DNA from: Paenibacillus kribbensis
Lineage (GTDB): Bacteria; Bacillota; Bacilli; Paenibacillales; Paenibacillaceae
NCBI RefSeq assembly: GCF_002240415.1
Contig: NZ_CP020028.1
Span: forward strand, 1,218,001-1,282,000
Direction: 5' to 3'
DNA length: 64,000 nucleotides
The position numbers and the translations under genes were made by a program. Below, in pieces: positions 8,788 through 18,408 of this stretch. The notes below the pieces were generated by a model. That model was given only the letters and a program-made list of their open reading frames with translations. It was not told the DNA's origin and searched no databases. Numbering within the stretch: the stretch's first letter is position 1; the number at the start of each line of letters is the position of its first letter.

Positions 8788-8859
8788 AGATCGATTCTCC
8801 TTGCTTGAACTGACGTATCCTGCCTGTCTGAACAGGCATTCCCGTCCCTAATTGAAGCA

Positions 8860-10581
8860 TTAGTGAGGGTGATGGATTGCACTTTCCACGGCTTTGACCT
8901 GCACATATTCCGGTTTCCACATCGCATCCCGAATGGCTTGCTCAACATTTGAAATGTGTGCCTGTGCTACCTGATCCTGAATTGCGGCCTTCGCCACCGC
9001 AACCGCAACCGCAAACGAGACATCACGTAATTTTCGGATATGGGGCAGCAGCGCACCGCCAGGTTCATTCGAATCTACGCCATTGGCAACGGCTTCTGCT
9101 GCGGCTGAAAACATGGCGGGGGTGATCCTTTTGGCTTTGACCACAATCGCACCCAGGCCAAGTCCCGGGAAAACAAAGGCATTGTTCGCCTGTCCAATCT
9201 CAAATTTCGTACCGTTATAGGTGACGGGCTCAAAGGGACTTCCGGTAGCGATCAATGCTTTGCCGTCGGTCCACCGTATCAAATCCTCGGGTACCGCTTC
9301 GGCAAGGTTTGTAGGATTGGACATGGGCATGATGATCGGGCGTTCTACATGCTTGGCCATTTCCTTGATAATCTCTTCTGAAAAGGCACCCGCTACACCA
9401 GACGTTCCGATCAATAGAGTAGGCTTCACCTGACGGATAACCTCAAGCAGCGGTATTTTTCCGTCATCAGACCGTGTCCATGAGCTGACTTCTTCTTTTT
9501 TACGTACATACGGCTTCTGATAATCCAGGACATCTTCCATATCGTCCGTTAACAGCCCACGGTAATCAAAAGCCCAAAATGGCTTAAATGAATCCTCCTC
9601 CGAAAGGCCATCCGCGATCATGGCTCCCCGAATTTGGTCAGCGTTGCCGATTCCTGCTGCCCCCGGACCGAAGACAAGTACTTTTTGCTCACGCAGCGGA
9701 ATCTTGGTGACACCTACCGCCGAAAGAATCGCAGCCAGGGTTACCGCTCCTGTGCCTTGAATGTCATCGTTAAAGGTGAGAATGCTTTGACCGTATTTGC
9801 CTATAATATGGCGTGCGTTCACGCTGCCCACATCTTCCCAATGCAAAAGCGCCTTCGGAAATTGTGTTAACGTTTTGCTGATAAAAGTATCAATAAACTG
9901 GTTGTAGGCTTCTCCGCGAACCCGCTTATGGCGGTTTCCGATGTACAGCGGATCATTCAGCAGCTTTTCATTATTCGTGCCCACATCCAGTACAATCGGC
10001 AGTACCCGCCCGGGATGAATGCCTGCCGCAGCTGTGTACACAGCAAGCTTGCCAATAGCGATGTTAATTCCCCCGACACCCCAGTCACCGATCCCCAAAA
10101 TACTTTCGGAATCCGTTACGACGATCAGATCCACATCTTCTCCGTTCAAACCGGAATTATAAAACGCTTGTCCAATGCCGTTCGGGTCATCTATCGACAA
10201 ATATACGCCTCCGGGACGGTTGTACTCGTGACTATATTCTTGAATGGCGGTTCCTACCGTAGGTGTGTAGACCACAGGCAGCATTTCACTCAAATGGTCG
10301 GTTAGCAGGCGATAGTAGAGTACGACATTTCGATTGTGAAGGTCATTGAGCGAAGCATTTTTACGCAGCATGGTGGGCTGTGCCAAAAACTGCTGATACG
10401 CCCGTACGCTCTGTTTTTCCAGTGAAAGGACGGTTGGAGGAAGGATTCCTTCCAGCCCCAGCTCTTTGCGTTCTTCTTCTGTAAAAGCGACACCTTTGTT
10501 CAAAAGGGGGTTCGCTAGCACATCCTTCCCCCGTAATGAAGTGGATAATGAGCCGTCCCGATTGACATAAAATGCTTCCAT
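8860..10581 (-). CDS. maeA: NAD-dependent malic enzyme (oxaloacetate-decarboxylating)
   Basis: 573 residues, the long-form malic enzyme, converting malate to pyruvate and CO2 with reduction of NAD. Motifs: [21 protein letters not shown] in the N-terminal malate domain, [15 protein letters not shown], the metal site THWEDVG-like LLHWEDVGS and [14 protein letters not shown], and the Rossmann loop [14 protein letters not shown]. The real start is ATG 10581 with AAGGGTG upstream; a preceding in-frame TTG is less likely. With the AEC carrier downstream it forms a malate uptake-and-use pair. A symmetric site (CATGAC...GTCATG) lies about 50 bases upstream and may bind its regulator. Confidence 0.92.
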   Translation of the reverse strand: MEAFYVNRDGSLSTSLRGKDVLANPLLNKGVAFTEEERKELGLEGILPPTVLSLEKQSVRAYQQFLAQPTMLRKNASLNDLHNRNVVLYYRLLTDHLSEMLPVVYTPTVGTAIQEYSHEYNRPGGVYLSIDDPNGIGQAFYNSGLNGEDVDLIVVTDSESILGIGDWGVGGINIAIGKLAVYTAAAGIHPGRVLPIVLDVGTNNEKLLNDPLYIGNRHKRVRGEAYNQFIDTFISKTLTQFPKALLHWEDVGSVNARHIIGKYGQSILTFNDDIQGTGAVTLAAILSAVGVTKIPLREQKVLVFGPGAAGIGNADQIRGAMIADGLSEEDSFKPFWAFDYRGLLTDDMEDVLDYQKPYVRKKEEVSSWTRSDDGKIPLLEVIRQVKPTLLIGTSGVAGAFSEEIIKEMAKHVERPIIMPMSNPTNLAEAVPEDLIRWTDGKALIATGSPFEPVTYNGTKFEIGQANNAFVFPGLGLGAIVVKAKRITPAMFSAAAEAVANGVDSNEPGGALLPHIRKLRDVSFAVAVAVAKAAIQDQVAQAHISNVEQAIRDAMWKPEYVQVKAVESAIHHPH

Positions 10582-10991
10582 CAAACACCCTTCTTTCTCT
10601 TCGTATTAATAATTGTTCATTAGGGTTATTCATGACGAAAAATGTCATGCTGCCCATAGTATGGACGTGCCAAACTGTTTTATTCGTCTATTGTTATATG
10701 ACAAAATAACCATAAATTTTTCTGTAATTGATTACAAAGAACCAATTATTAATTTTGAAAAAATACGATGAATTCATTGTTTTTGGTTCTTATGAATCAG
10801 GTCTTAATACTCTATTTTTACAAAATATAAAAATCATTTCTATTCCCCTTATATCCTTATGTATCACGGCATGTCAGGTGTTTTATGAAGAAATTATGAA
10901 GGATTTGCACATCGATTTAACGCCTCTAAGCAAACATTTTTAATTCTTTTTCAACAAAATAGAACTATTCGGAGGAAAAGGAGAGGTTTGT
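10582..10991 (+). other. intergenic region between maeA and the glycan locus
   Basis: 410 bases, very AT-rich. It must hold the minus-strand maeA promoter and a plus-strand promoter for the glycan genes, but no match to sigma-A consensus is good enough to name. An open frame at 10728-10943 (TTG start, no ribosome site, low-complexity Ile/Leu content) is not credited. Confidence 0.5.
10631..10649. promoter_or_regulatory. candidate operator upstream of maeA
   Basis: Perfect inverted repeat CATGAC - 7 bases - GTCATG, about 50-68 bases upstream of the malic enzyme start. Dimension and place suit a dimeric activator or repressor. The malate-responding regulator is not in this window. Confidence 0.4.
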
Positions 10992-12110
10992 GTGGGGCCT
11001 ATAGCCATTTTTAGCGATCATTACAGGGCTATTGATTATCCCAATGTGATTCATTTTTACCAATCTATACAATGCAGGGACCCTGAGGCAGCTTCAGTCT
11101 ATGCAGACGCATGTTGTTGCCTGATCGATTACAGGGAACCGGAGGAAGCTGTGCGGATAGCCAATCAAATTCGTAGTCAATTTCCGCAAATGCCACTGCT
11201 AGTGTTAACGGATGTCACAGCTCCATTCAGTGATCAGCATATGGTGGAGATCACCGGAATAGGCCGTTTACGCCTGCTATTTTGGCAAGCCAATGACAAC
11301 GAGGAAGTGCTGTCAGAAATACAAAGCTTGCTCTACCCTGAGTATTCAGCCAAAGGTCAACATATTGCCTTCATTCTGTCTGTATATAACGAGGAGCAAC
11401 GTTTTGTACACGTCGAGGCATTTGCCAAACGCCTGCAAACTTTTATTCGCAGCCATCTTGTAGAAGGCTCCATTTATCTCATTGATGATGGCAGCCACGA
11501 TAGCACGAATACCTTGATCAGAGCGCTGAAGGCAACAACGGATTTGTCCGTCAACCGGATTAATCAGAATCTTAGTCCTTTGCTTCAAACCAGGGAGTTG
11601 GGGCGCAATACCCGTAAGGCAGGAACGTATCTGGAAGGAATGCGAACCATCGGTGCGGATTACTACGTATTTGTGGACGCGGACGACTCCTTTTTTATTG
11701 AGGATATTGCCAGAATGATTAACGTGGTTCGACAGGGCTACTACGATGTCGTGATTGGAACCAAGGATATGACAGCCGAAAATCGCTCTTTACTACGATC
11801 GATCGTCAGCTTCGGCAAACGCATGGTTTCCCGCCCGTTTTTACCGACAGGTGTGGTGGATTCCCAAACAGGGCTTAAAGTCATGAGCTCTATGGCAGTG
11901 AAGCGGATGTTTCCGCATTTGAAGGAGCAGCTCGGACTGGCGCTGGATTTGGAAATGATGTTTATCGCCAAGCGACTCCAGCTTCGTGTGCTGCAACTAC
12001 CCGTCAAATGTATTGACCGGGACGGGTCGCACATTGATGTCTTCAAGGATTCCATTCGTTTTCTACGTTCCATTATTGATATTTGGCGGCTGGATCGGCG
12101 GGTGAGATAA
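10992..12110 (+). CDS. DPM-like family 2 glycosyltransferase with N-terminal pseudo-receiver domain
   Basis: 372 residues in two parts. Residues about 1-115 look like a response-regulator receiver fold: IAIFSD strand, CCCLIDYREP with an acceptor-like Asp46, LLVLTD with Thr73 and a final helix EEVLSEIQSLL. The acidic pair and the conserved lysine are missing. Residues about 123-350 are a GT-A glycosyltransferase of family 2: FILSVYNEE, YLIDDGSHDST, the DAD metal motif at 228-230 and SQTGLKVM, a pattern typical of dolichyl-phosphate-mannose-synthase-like enzymes that load sugars on polyprenyl phosphate. No C-terminal membrane anchor. GTG start after a GGAGGAAAAGGAGAGG region. First gene of the glycan locus; the donor (perhaps GDP-mannose) is inferred. 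Confidence 0.75.
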   Translation: MGPIAIFSDHYRAIDYPNVIHFYQSIQCRDPEAASVYADACCCLIDYREPEEAVRIANQIRSQFPQMPLLVLTDVTAPFSDQHMVEITGIGRLRLLFWQANDNEEVLSEIQSLLYPEYSAKGQHIAFILSVYNEEQRFVHVEAFAKRLQTFIRSHLVEGSIYLIDDGSHDSTNTLIRALKATTDLSVNRINQNLSPLLQTRELGRNTRKAGTYLEGMRTIGADYYVFVDADDSFFIEDIARMINVVRQGYYDVVIGTKDMTAENRSLLRSIVSFGKRMVSRPFLPTGVVDSQTGLKVMSSMAVKRMFPHLKEQLGLALDLEMMFIAKRLQLRVLQLPVKCIDRDGSHIDVFKDSIRFLRSIIDIWRLDRRVR

Positions 12111-12114
12111 CAAC

Positions 12115-13380
12115 GTGAATAACCGCTTGCGTCCGTTGATGTTTCCTTTATTTAATGTACTGCTGAACGGATTTAATTTTTTCTTCCACATTGCAGCGAG
12201 CTGGTATCTTACCGGACAAGCTTATGGTCAGGCGAACGCGCTGCTGGCCCTCTTTGCACTGTTGTCCGTTTTGGGCTTATCGATTCAGCTATTAACCGCC
12301 AAGCTGGTCTCCAAGGGAGACCACAAGCTTCCGCTACGCAGTCTACCGCTGGGTTCTCTCTTGCTAAAAGCTCCTTTGTTACTCACTGTGCTTGCCATAG
12401 TCATTCTGGTGGTCTTCCATCCGTTGCTGCGCTCGCTATTAGGCGTCGAATCCGGCCCGTTGTTCATGCTGTATGGCTTGGTAGGGCTGCATATTCTCGT
12501 GAGCTCGTGCCGCGGAGATTTGCAGGGCAGGGAACGCATGCTGGCGCTCAATGTGAACTACTATATTGAGGTTTTAGGGAAGCTGGGCCTGTTTTTTGTT
12601 TTGGCTGCATTGGGATTAAAGCTGGAAGCCCTGCTGCTGGCAAGCTGTGGGGGAATGTTGCTGTCGCTGCTTCACGGCTGGATCGTTTCGGCTCGAGGCT
12701 TATCTTTATTTAGTAATCGTGGAGAACGTGTGCCTTCCGGGCTATGGAAATCACTAGGTCAGGATTTTACGGATAGTCTCATAACGAACTTATTTATTTT
12801 GTTCTGCATCTCCATTGACATGTTGTATGTGCAGCATTATTTCCCGGAACAAGCCAGCAGTTATGCCATTGCGCTGAAGTACAGCCAGTTAGTCTATTAC
12901 GTTTCGTATAGTCTGATCGCTGCATTTATTCCAAAGCTCGGTGCGCATGGTCATGACCGTCAAGCCTTGGGGAAGCTGATCGCCGTTTATGGTGGATTAA
13001 TGGCTGTGGCAGCCATCTGTGTGTATGTAGGTACGACCTTTGTGTTCCCATCATCGATTCCTGTATTGTTCGGATCTTCCTATCAGTCGGCAGAAGCTTT
13101 TATTCCATGGGGAGGATGGGTGTACTGGCTGTTTTCCATCGTACTGTTCTTTGTTCATATGCATGTATTGGTGGGCAGACGCAAATCTATGTTCAGCTTG
13201 ATCGCAGGAGCGGCGGCTTTACTGGCAGCCTTTCATATGGCCCACAACAAGCCTTCCGACTTTTTACTGTCTGAGTTGGTGGTGTATGGCGCCATGTCTC
13301 TTTACTTTGTGGTAGATGCCTATTTCTATTTGTTCAAAATAAAGATAAGGGGAGATTCACCTCATGAATACAATACATGA
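12115..13380 (+). CDS. MOP-type polysaccharide/lipid-linked sugar flippase
   Basis: 421 residues with about 12 hydrophobic segments and short polar loops, resembling the oligosaccharide-flippase branch of the MOP superfamily. The N-terminal helix pair (PLFNVLLNGFNFFFHIAASW) and the repeat of this topology in the second half (LWKSLGQDFTDSLITNLFIL) are characteristic. It would move a lipid-linked sugar across the membrane. The GTG start lies 4 bases after the preceding stop, and the 3' end overlaps the next gene by 17 bases, so the genes are translationally linked. Substrate unknown. Confidence 0.65.
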   Translation: MNNRLRPLMFPLFNVLLNGFNFFFHIAASWYLTGQAYGQANALLALFALLSVLGLSIQLLTAKLVSKGDHKLPLRSLPLGSLLLKAPLLLTVLAIVILVVFHPLLRSLLGVESGPLFMLYGLVGLHILVSSCRGDLQGRERMLALNVNYYIEVLGKLGLFFVLAALGLKLEALLLASCGGMLLSLLHGWIVSARGLSLFSNRGERVPSGLWKSLGQDFTDSLITNLFILFCISIDMLYVQHYFPEQASSYAIALKYSQLVYYVSYSLIAAFIPKLGAHGHDRQALGKLIAVYGGLMAVAAICVYVGTTFVFPSSIPVLFGSSYQSAEAFIPWGGWVYWLFSIVLFFVHMHVLVGRRKSMFSLIAGAAALLAAFHMAHNKPSDFLLSELVVYGAMSLYFVVDAYFYLFKIKIRGDSPHEYNT

Positions 13381-14590
13381 ACAGGACGGCAAAACCGTAG
13401 TTCTATTGCTATCCTGGCGTGACATTCGTTCACCTAAAAGCGGAGGAGCAGAAGTTTTCACCCATGAGATGCTAAAACGCTCACAGCAAGGCCGCTTTCA
13501 TTTCATTCATTTTTCGCCCCAATTTGAGGGATTGCCTGAGCATGAAATCATAGACGGAATTACGTATATCCGAAAAGGAAATATATACAGCGTTATTTAT
13601 TTTGCCATGCGTTATTACCGGGCTCATCGCAAGCATATTGATTATGTCATTAATCAGGCGAATACGCACCAGTTCTTTACCCGTTTTTGGGTCGAGGCAT
13701 CTAAACGAATCTTTTTTATACATCAGCTAACAAGGGAGATATGGTATCAAAATGCCAGATTTCCACTAAATTTTGTCGGATTTCATCTGGAGCCGTTGAT
13801 GCTCAAGCTGGCCCGCAAGGATCGTACACTCACCGTTTCCCCGTCTACCCGGTATGATTTGCTTAAGCTGGGCTTTCATCCGGATCGTGTTCATCTCTTG
13901 CCGGAAGGCATTGAGTTTGAACACTGGCCGCGTGAACAATTTTTAGCGAAGGAGTCCAGTCCGACCTTTATGTATGCCGGGCGCTTTGTGAAATATAAAG
14001 GGATTGATCTGGTCGTTGAAGCCTTTGGACGACTCAAGAAAAAATTCCCGCAGGCTATATTGTGGATTGTCGGAAAAACCGATAAAACGTATGTGGCAGA
14101 ACAACTAGTGCCGATTATGAAACGGTATGGATTGACTTACGGAGAACCGGATGAGCAAGGGCAATCCCAAGCTGATATTACCTTTTTCGGATTCGTTTCA
14201 GCAGAGCATAAGCTGGAGCTGATGAGCCGTGCCCACGCGCTTGTATTCCCATCCCTGCGTGAAGGCTGGGGCTTGACGATTACCGAAGCAGCAGCTGTTG
14301 GAACCCCCAGCATTGTCAGCAATTCACCCGGCTTGGTGGATGCGACGGATTTTGGGAAAAGCGGATATCTGTGCTTTCACGGTGACATCCGTGGCTTGGC
14401 TGAACAGATGGAAAGAGCAGCAAAGGGCGGCGAAGATTACCTGGCGATTCGCGAGCGGGCATATCAGTATGCGTTAAGATTTCATTTTGATCATACCGCA
14501 GCTGCGTTTGAGCAGTTGATGAAAGATTGGACAAAGGAGGCGGAACAGAGTGGACAAAGTGGTCATTCTCTTCTCCACATACAACAATGA
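13364..14590 (+). CDS. family 4 glycosyltransferase
   Basis: 408 residues, GT-B fold. The N-terminal half begins VVLLLSWRDIRSPKSGGAEVFTHEML, the glycine-rich acceptor loop of GT4 enzymes. The C-terminal donor domain has FMYAGRFVKYKGIDLVVEAF, and the conserved E-x7-E motif appears as PSLREGWGLTITEAAAVG. Cytoplasmic retaining transferase using a nucleotide sugar; GDP-mannose is suggested only by manC further along. ATG 13364 has AGGGGAG about 7 bases upstream and lies inside the end of the flippase gene; its own 3' end overlaps the next gene by 41 bases. Confidence 0.88.
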   Translation: MNTIHEQDGKTVVLLLSWRDIRSPKSGGAEVFTHEMLKRSQQGRFHFIHFSPQFEGLPEHEIIDGITYIRKGNIYSVIYFAMRYYRAHRKHIDYVINQANTHQFFTRFWVEASKRIFFIHQLTREIWYQNARFPLNFVGFHLEPLMLKLARKDRTLTVSPSTRYDLLKLGFHPDRVHLLPEGIEFEHWPREQFLAKESSPTFMYAGRFVKYKGIDLVVEAFGRLKKKFPQAILWIVGKTDKTYVAEQLVPIMKRYGLTYGEPDEQGQSQADITFFGFVSAEHKLELMSRAHALVFPSLREGWGLTITEAAAVGTPSIVSNSPGLVDATDFGKSGYLCFHGDIRGLAEQMERAAKGGEDYLAIRERAYQYALRFHFDHTAAAFEQLMKDWTKEAEQSGQSGHSLLHIQQ

Positions 14591-15461
14591 GCGGACAATA
14601 GAGCCATGTTTGCGAAGCTGTATGGGGCAAAATTACAAGGACTTGCATATCGTGATTGCCGATGATGGCTCGGATGACCGGACTGTGGAGGTGATTCGTA
14701 CGCTGTCGGCAGGAAGCTCAGTACCTGTCACGGTATTGGAGCTTCCCCACGGGGAGCGTGGAGTCGCGAGAGTCAAGGCAGTCGAAGAGGCAAATCGTTT
14801 GGGTGCCGAATACATACTTGTATTGGATTCCGATATGATTTTAGCGGAGCATTTGATCCAGCAGAGCATCGACTTTTTTGACGATCATCAGGACATTGGC
14901 GCCTTGGTTATTCCTGAGGAGGCGTATTCGGAAGCGGACAATTTTTATTCCAAAGTGAAGGTCTTCGAGCGCAATGTGATTAACAACGCGGGTGAAACCT
15001 TGGGAAAACGCTCCATAGAAGCGGCACGCTTCTGGCGAATGAGCGCTTACGAATCGACAGGCGGCTTTAATGCGGAGCAGATTGCTTTCGAAGAAATACA
15101 GCCGACCTTACGCTATATAGAGTCTGGCGGAGTCATTCGCCGGGCGGTATTTACACGGGTATATCATGATGAAAAAAAGGTATACCTGCAAGATGTATTG
15201 CGTAAAAAAGCCTACTATTTCTCGGTGATGGATCGTACAATGTCATCCGAAGAGGGGGGCTTGCGAAAGGCACTGGAGCGCTGGTACTTCTTCCGTCCGG
15301 TGCTGTATACATGGGGAAATTTGAAAAGCTATATTCGTCACCCGCTGTTGACGGTGGGCATGTTGTGGATGTATACATGTCTGACTGTGATTGGGGTTGC
15401 CGCCGTATTAAAGGGCGGCAACCGTCACTCAGGCGATCTCGCTAAGGCGGATAAGGCGTAA
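14550..15461 (+). CDS. family 2 glycosyltransferase with C-terminal membrane segment
   Basis: 303 residues. GT-A domain at about 1-215: VILFSTYNNERTI, IVIADDGSDDRT, the metal motif in YILVLDSDMI, and GGFNAEQIAFEE, where the catalytic base is expected. One hydrophobic helix near 268-288 (VGMLWMYTCLTVIGVAAVL) anchors it to the membrane. GTG 14550 follows GGAGGCGG and sits within the end of the GT4 gene. Its last 33 bases overlap the convergent response-regulator gene. Likely extends the glycan on its lipid carrier; sugar specificity cannot be read. Confidence 0.85.
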   Translation: MDKVVILFSTYNNERTIEPCLRSCMGQNYKDLHIVIADDGSDDRTVEVIRTLSAGSSVPVTVLELPHGERGVARVKAVEEANRLGAEYILVLDSDMILAEHLIQQSIDFFDDHQDIGALVIPEEAYSEADNFYSKVKVFERNVINNAGETLGKRSIEAARFWRMSAYESTGGFNAEQIAFEEIQPTLRYIESGGVIRRAVFTRVYHDEKKVYLQDVLRKKAYYFSVMDRTMSSEEGGLRKALERWYFFRPVLYTWGNLKSYIRHPLLTVGMLWMYTCLTVIGVAAVLKGGNRHSGDLAKADKA

Positions 15462-16133
15462 GGATGAATGGCCCACAGTCAGCGTATCCAGCGTATACAG
15501 GTCGGGATCGGAAGATTCCGACTCCCCATACGGTATATACAATGAATGCGCCGTTAACTGAATACCTTCACGGTCAGGATGACGAAGTGAGCTGCCGACA
15601 GGATACAGCTCAGCGAGCGCAGCGTGTACAGCAGTTACGATATGCTGATCATCAAGCAGCACATAAGGCCGATACGGAGCATTCAGAATGCTGTCTATAA
15701 ATACCGACAAGCCATGAGCCACATTTTGATCTGCATATTGGCTGCTTCGATTGAGCTGGGCCTGATCCAGTGCCTCATACAGTATCTTTTTCAGACTATC
15801 GTCATCCAGCTCCAGTGGTTTTGTCAAAAAGCGGAACACGCCGACTTGATTAATTGCCGATAAAATGGACTGCGTATGCAGGTGACCTGACAAAATGATC
15901 CGTACGATATGCGGATAGTCCTTCTTGATCATACGAAGGAACGTAATCCCGTCCAGACCAGGCATGAGCAGATCGGATACCACTACATCAATGGGGTGCT
16001 GTTTCAGCACCTGTAATGCTTCTTTGGGTGTGTTAGCGGTATGTAAGGTGAATGCTTCTTGCGTTAATGTCCGTTCTAGCAGGGACAGAACCATAGGGCT
16101 GTCGTCAACAAATAGAATGTTTTGGGGTGTCAT
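15429..16133 (-). CDS. response regulator with unrecognised C-terminal domain
   Basis: 234 residues. A complete receiver domain spans about 1-125: acidic pair Asp10/Asp11, phospho-acceptor Asp54 in VVVSDLLMPGLDG, Ser82, and Lys105 in FLTKP. The C-terminal 105 residues contain no DNA-binding, GGDEF, EAL or HD motif; they look like a mixed alpha/beta PAS-like or ligand-sensing region, but this is a guess. It is transcribed against the surrounding glycan genes and diverges from the pseudo-receiver and kinase genes at 16179-18358, which makes that kinase the natural partner. Output is therefore probably protein-protein. Confidence 0.8.
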   Translation of the reverse strand: MTPQNILFVDDSPMVLSLLERTLTQEAFTLHTANTPKEALQVLKQHPIDVVVSDLLMPGLDGITFLRMIKKDYPHIVRIILSGHLHTQSILSAINQVGVFRFLTKPLELDDDSLKKILYEALDQAQLNRSSQYADQNVAHGLSVFIDSILNAPYRPYVLLDDQHIVTAVHAALAELYPVGSSLRHPDREGIQLTAHSLYIPYGESESSDPDLYTLDTLTVGHSSLRLIRLSEIA

Positions 16134-16178
16134 AGCAACTGCGCAACTCCATTCATGAAGTAAGAAATGAGGAACTAC

Positions 16179-16628
16179 ATGTATAATATCAGCGTTTTGG
16201 CATTTTTAAAAGATGTCAATGCAGAACGGGCGTTGCGGATTTTTTGTGAACGGTTCGATTCGGCTGAACATGCGCTCTGGGAAAAAGGCATGCGTCTGCT
16301 TCATCAGTATCATGCTGTGCGACATACGGGTGTAACCCTGACCGTCTCCAGTGCACTTCAGCACATGGATAATCGTCATGATATTTATGTGGTTGATCTT
16401 CGGGAGTATGGCGAAGAAGAGCTGGATGGCTTATATATCGCAAAAACATGCGAATTGATTTTGCTGACGGACGAAGCACCGGAAACCGCTGCGAGGTTTG
16501 CCGCACTCCAGCGCCGGACTCCCCGGCTGCTGTGTGCACGGCTACCGCTGGTCAGCTATGAGCTGGAATGTCTGATGCAGGCTATTTTGGGCCGTCTTGA
16601 ACAAAATGGAGGGGACAGGGGAGCATGA
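16179..16628 (+). CDS. small pseudo-receiver-like protein
   Basis: 149 residues, no membrane segment. The middle carries receiver-like strands: DIYVVDLRE with Asp73 at the acceptor position and LILLTDEA with Thr97, ending in a helix ELECLMQAIL. The lysine loop reads CARLPL instead of a Lys-Pro pair, and the N-terminal acidic pair is absent, so phosphotransfer is doubtful. ATG 16179 is chosen because GAGG lies 6 bases upstream; an ATG four codons earlier overlaps that site. Its stop overlaps the kinase start (ATGA), so the two are co-translated and the protein may modulate the kinase. The receiver relation is my reading, not a firm family match. Confidence 0.5.
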   Translation: MYNISVLAFLKDVNAERALRIFCERFDSAEHALWEKGMRLLHQYHAVRHTGVTLTVSSALQHMDNRHDIYVVDLREYGEEELDGLYIAKTCELILLTDEAPETAARFAALQRRTPRLLCARLPLVSYELECLMQAILGRLEQNGGDRGA

Positions 16629-18358
16629 AGCAATGGGCTTTATTGAAACCGGGTTGGCAAAAGCTGATCCTGTACCTGATCGTTCTGTGCGTGACTGTGT
16701 TCTTGGCTGCCGTGCTTCAATGGTTTGTCATACGGCAATTCAGCAGTCACTTGGCAGAAATTCAAAATGATCAGCTCCAGCATGAGGTGCAGGAACTGTC
16801 CGCCAGTATAACCGAGCGTTATACTGCATGGCAGGCTGAACTAAAGGAGCTGTCGTCCAGTCTGGGCAGAGATATGCTGAATCAGGGAAAACGCCAATAC
16901 CCCGAGGGGTTTAAGCGGGAAACCGGGTCCTTTTATGTGCTGGATGAACAGTATCATGTCATTGCCGGGCAAGACAATCGTGAGATGAAAAGCGCGGTTC
17001 AACAGGTTAAATGGCTGCAAAATGGCTGTGCCATAAGCCCCTTTGTAACAGAGGATCATCAGCCTGCCCAGTATATGGTATGCAGGATTCAAGGGGCGCA
17101 GATGGGCGGCTTCATGGTGCGTACGGTTGATGCTGATATGCTTAGTGGAATTATTAAAAGTAAACCGGTCAATCAGCACGAGGTTTTGTTTTATAATAAT
17201 CAATTTAAGGTTGTAGCCTCCCGCAATACACCCGATATCAACCGAACGGATATTACGAACGCAACCCGCAGGCTATTGGAGGGCAATACAGGCGTCGTTG
17301 AAGATGGCGGAGAGAAACATGGAATAGGGTTCAGCCGCATCGGGGAAGAGGCGCTTTACATATCGGTTGAAGATACCGGTCAGGACATTGCAGAGCGCAT
17401 CAGCTCTTTTCGCAAAAAGTTGTTGATGGTCATGGCTCTCATATTGCTTATGCTGTGGGCCATGCTCATACAGTTCCGCAAACGGATTGTGAAGGATGCC
17501 ATCGTCAATAGTCAGGTGCGTGACCAGCGGCGGGATGAGGATATGCGACAGCAGCAGGACACCTATTATTTACCGTTAATGCAGACGATTGAGCAGCGGC
17601 TGCAGGAGCTGCAAGGGCAGACTGCTCGTCTGACAGGCGGTGATGATTTGAAGCTGCTGGGCTTCTATCATGATCTGGCCAACCGCTTTGAAGCGGCTTC
17701 CAGCCAGGGAAAAGGAGCATCTCATGAGGAGCTGGAGTACTTCCGGGAGTTGAATGAGAACTTCATTCAGGGTCGTCTCAGACAGGAGTCCTCACTGGGA
17801 GAACTGCTGACGGGAGTACGTACTCTGCGCGATGAGCTGGAAGAAAAGATGCATGACAATAGTGGAATTAGCTTCACCGATATGAATGAGGTATTGTCCG
17901 AGTCGTTGAAATGGGCGAACCGTTCATTGAACATGAAGAACATTCAAGTCATCTTGCGGCAAGAGCCTGTTCCATCGATTGCAGCACAAGCGCCGATGCT
18001 GTACAAAACAATTCAGGGGCTGCTGGAAAATGCAGTACAGGCCATGGGTCAAGGTGGAGAGCCGGTAGAGAATCAGGAGCGAAGTCGGACAGGGTTTCGA
18101 TCCAAGCGCAAGTCTCATATGCTCAAGGTGAGTTCACGGCTTGAAGAAGGAGAAATTATTATTCTTATTGAAGACACGGGCGGCGGGATTGATGATAAAA
18201 TGCGCTGGAGCTATTTCCAGCCGGATTATTCCCAAAGCTCGCAGGAGCATACGTTCAGCCTGTATCATATGGATGCATACCTGAAGACGATAGGCGGTCG
18301 TTTAAAGCTGCGGAATACGGATCAAGGCTTGCAGGCCATTGTTCAATTGAGAAGATAG
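16625..18358 (+). CDS. membrane sensor histidine kinase (atypical H-box)
   Basis: 577 residues. Two membrane helices at about 13-34 and 264-284 enclose a roughly 230-residue extracytoplasmic sensor (Cache-like by length and layout). A charged coiled coil follows at about 290-345. His349 in LGFYHDLANRF is the best phospho-acceptor candidate, but the surrounding box is unlike classical HisKA. The ATPase domain is clear: N-box LLENAVQA with Asn469 and the G-box EDTGGGID at about 516-523. The ATG overlaps the preceding stop by four bases. Partners are probably the response regulators at 15429-16133 and 22877-23572, transcribed in the opposite direction on either side. Signal unknown. Confidence 0.85.
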   Translation: MKQWALLKPGWQKLILYLIVLCVTVFLAAVLQWFVIRQFSSHLAEIQNDQLQHEVQELSASITERYTAWQAELKELSSSLGRDMLNQGKRQYPEGFKRETGSFYVLDEQYHVIAGQDNREMKSAVQQVKWLQNGCAISPFVTEDHQPAQYMVCRIQGAQMGGFMVRTVDADMLSGIIKSKPVNQHEVLFYNNQFKVVASRNTPDINRTDITNATRRLLEGNTGVVEDGGEKHGIGFSRIGEEALYISVEDTGQDIAERISSFRKKLLMVMALILLMLWAMLIQFRKRIVKDAIVNSQVRDQRRDEDMRQQQDTYYLPLMQTIEQRLQELQGQTARLTGGDDLKLLGFYHDLANRFEAASSQGKGASHEELEYFRELNENFIQGRLRQESSLGELLTGVRTLRDELEEKMHDNSGISFTDMNEVLSESLKWANRSLNMKNIQVILRQEPVPSIAAQAPMLYKTIQGLLENAVQAMGQGGEPVENQERSRTGFRSKRKSHMLKVSSRLEEGEIIILIEDTGGGIDDKMRWSYFQPDYSQSSQEHTFSLYHMDAYLKTIGGRLKLRNTDQGLQAIVQLRR

Positions 18359-18408
18359 CCCAAAAATAAACGACAGATCAACGAGAAATTCAAGAGAGGG
18401 GGCTGAGC

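Noticed and set aside
10728-10943. 71-codon frame in the maeA-glycan gap
   Set aside because: TTG start without Shine-Dalgarno, AT-driven composition, no recognised feature.
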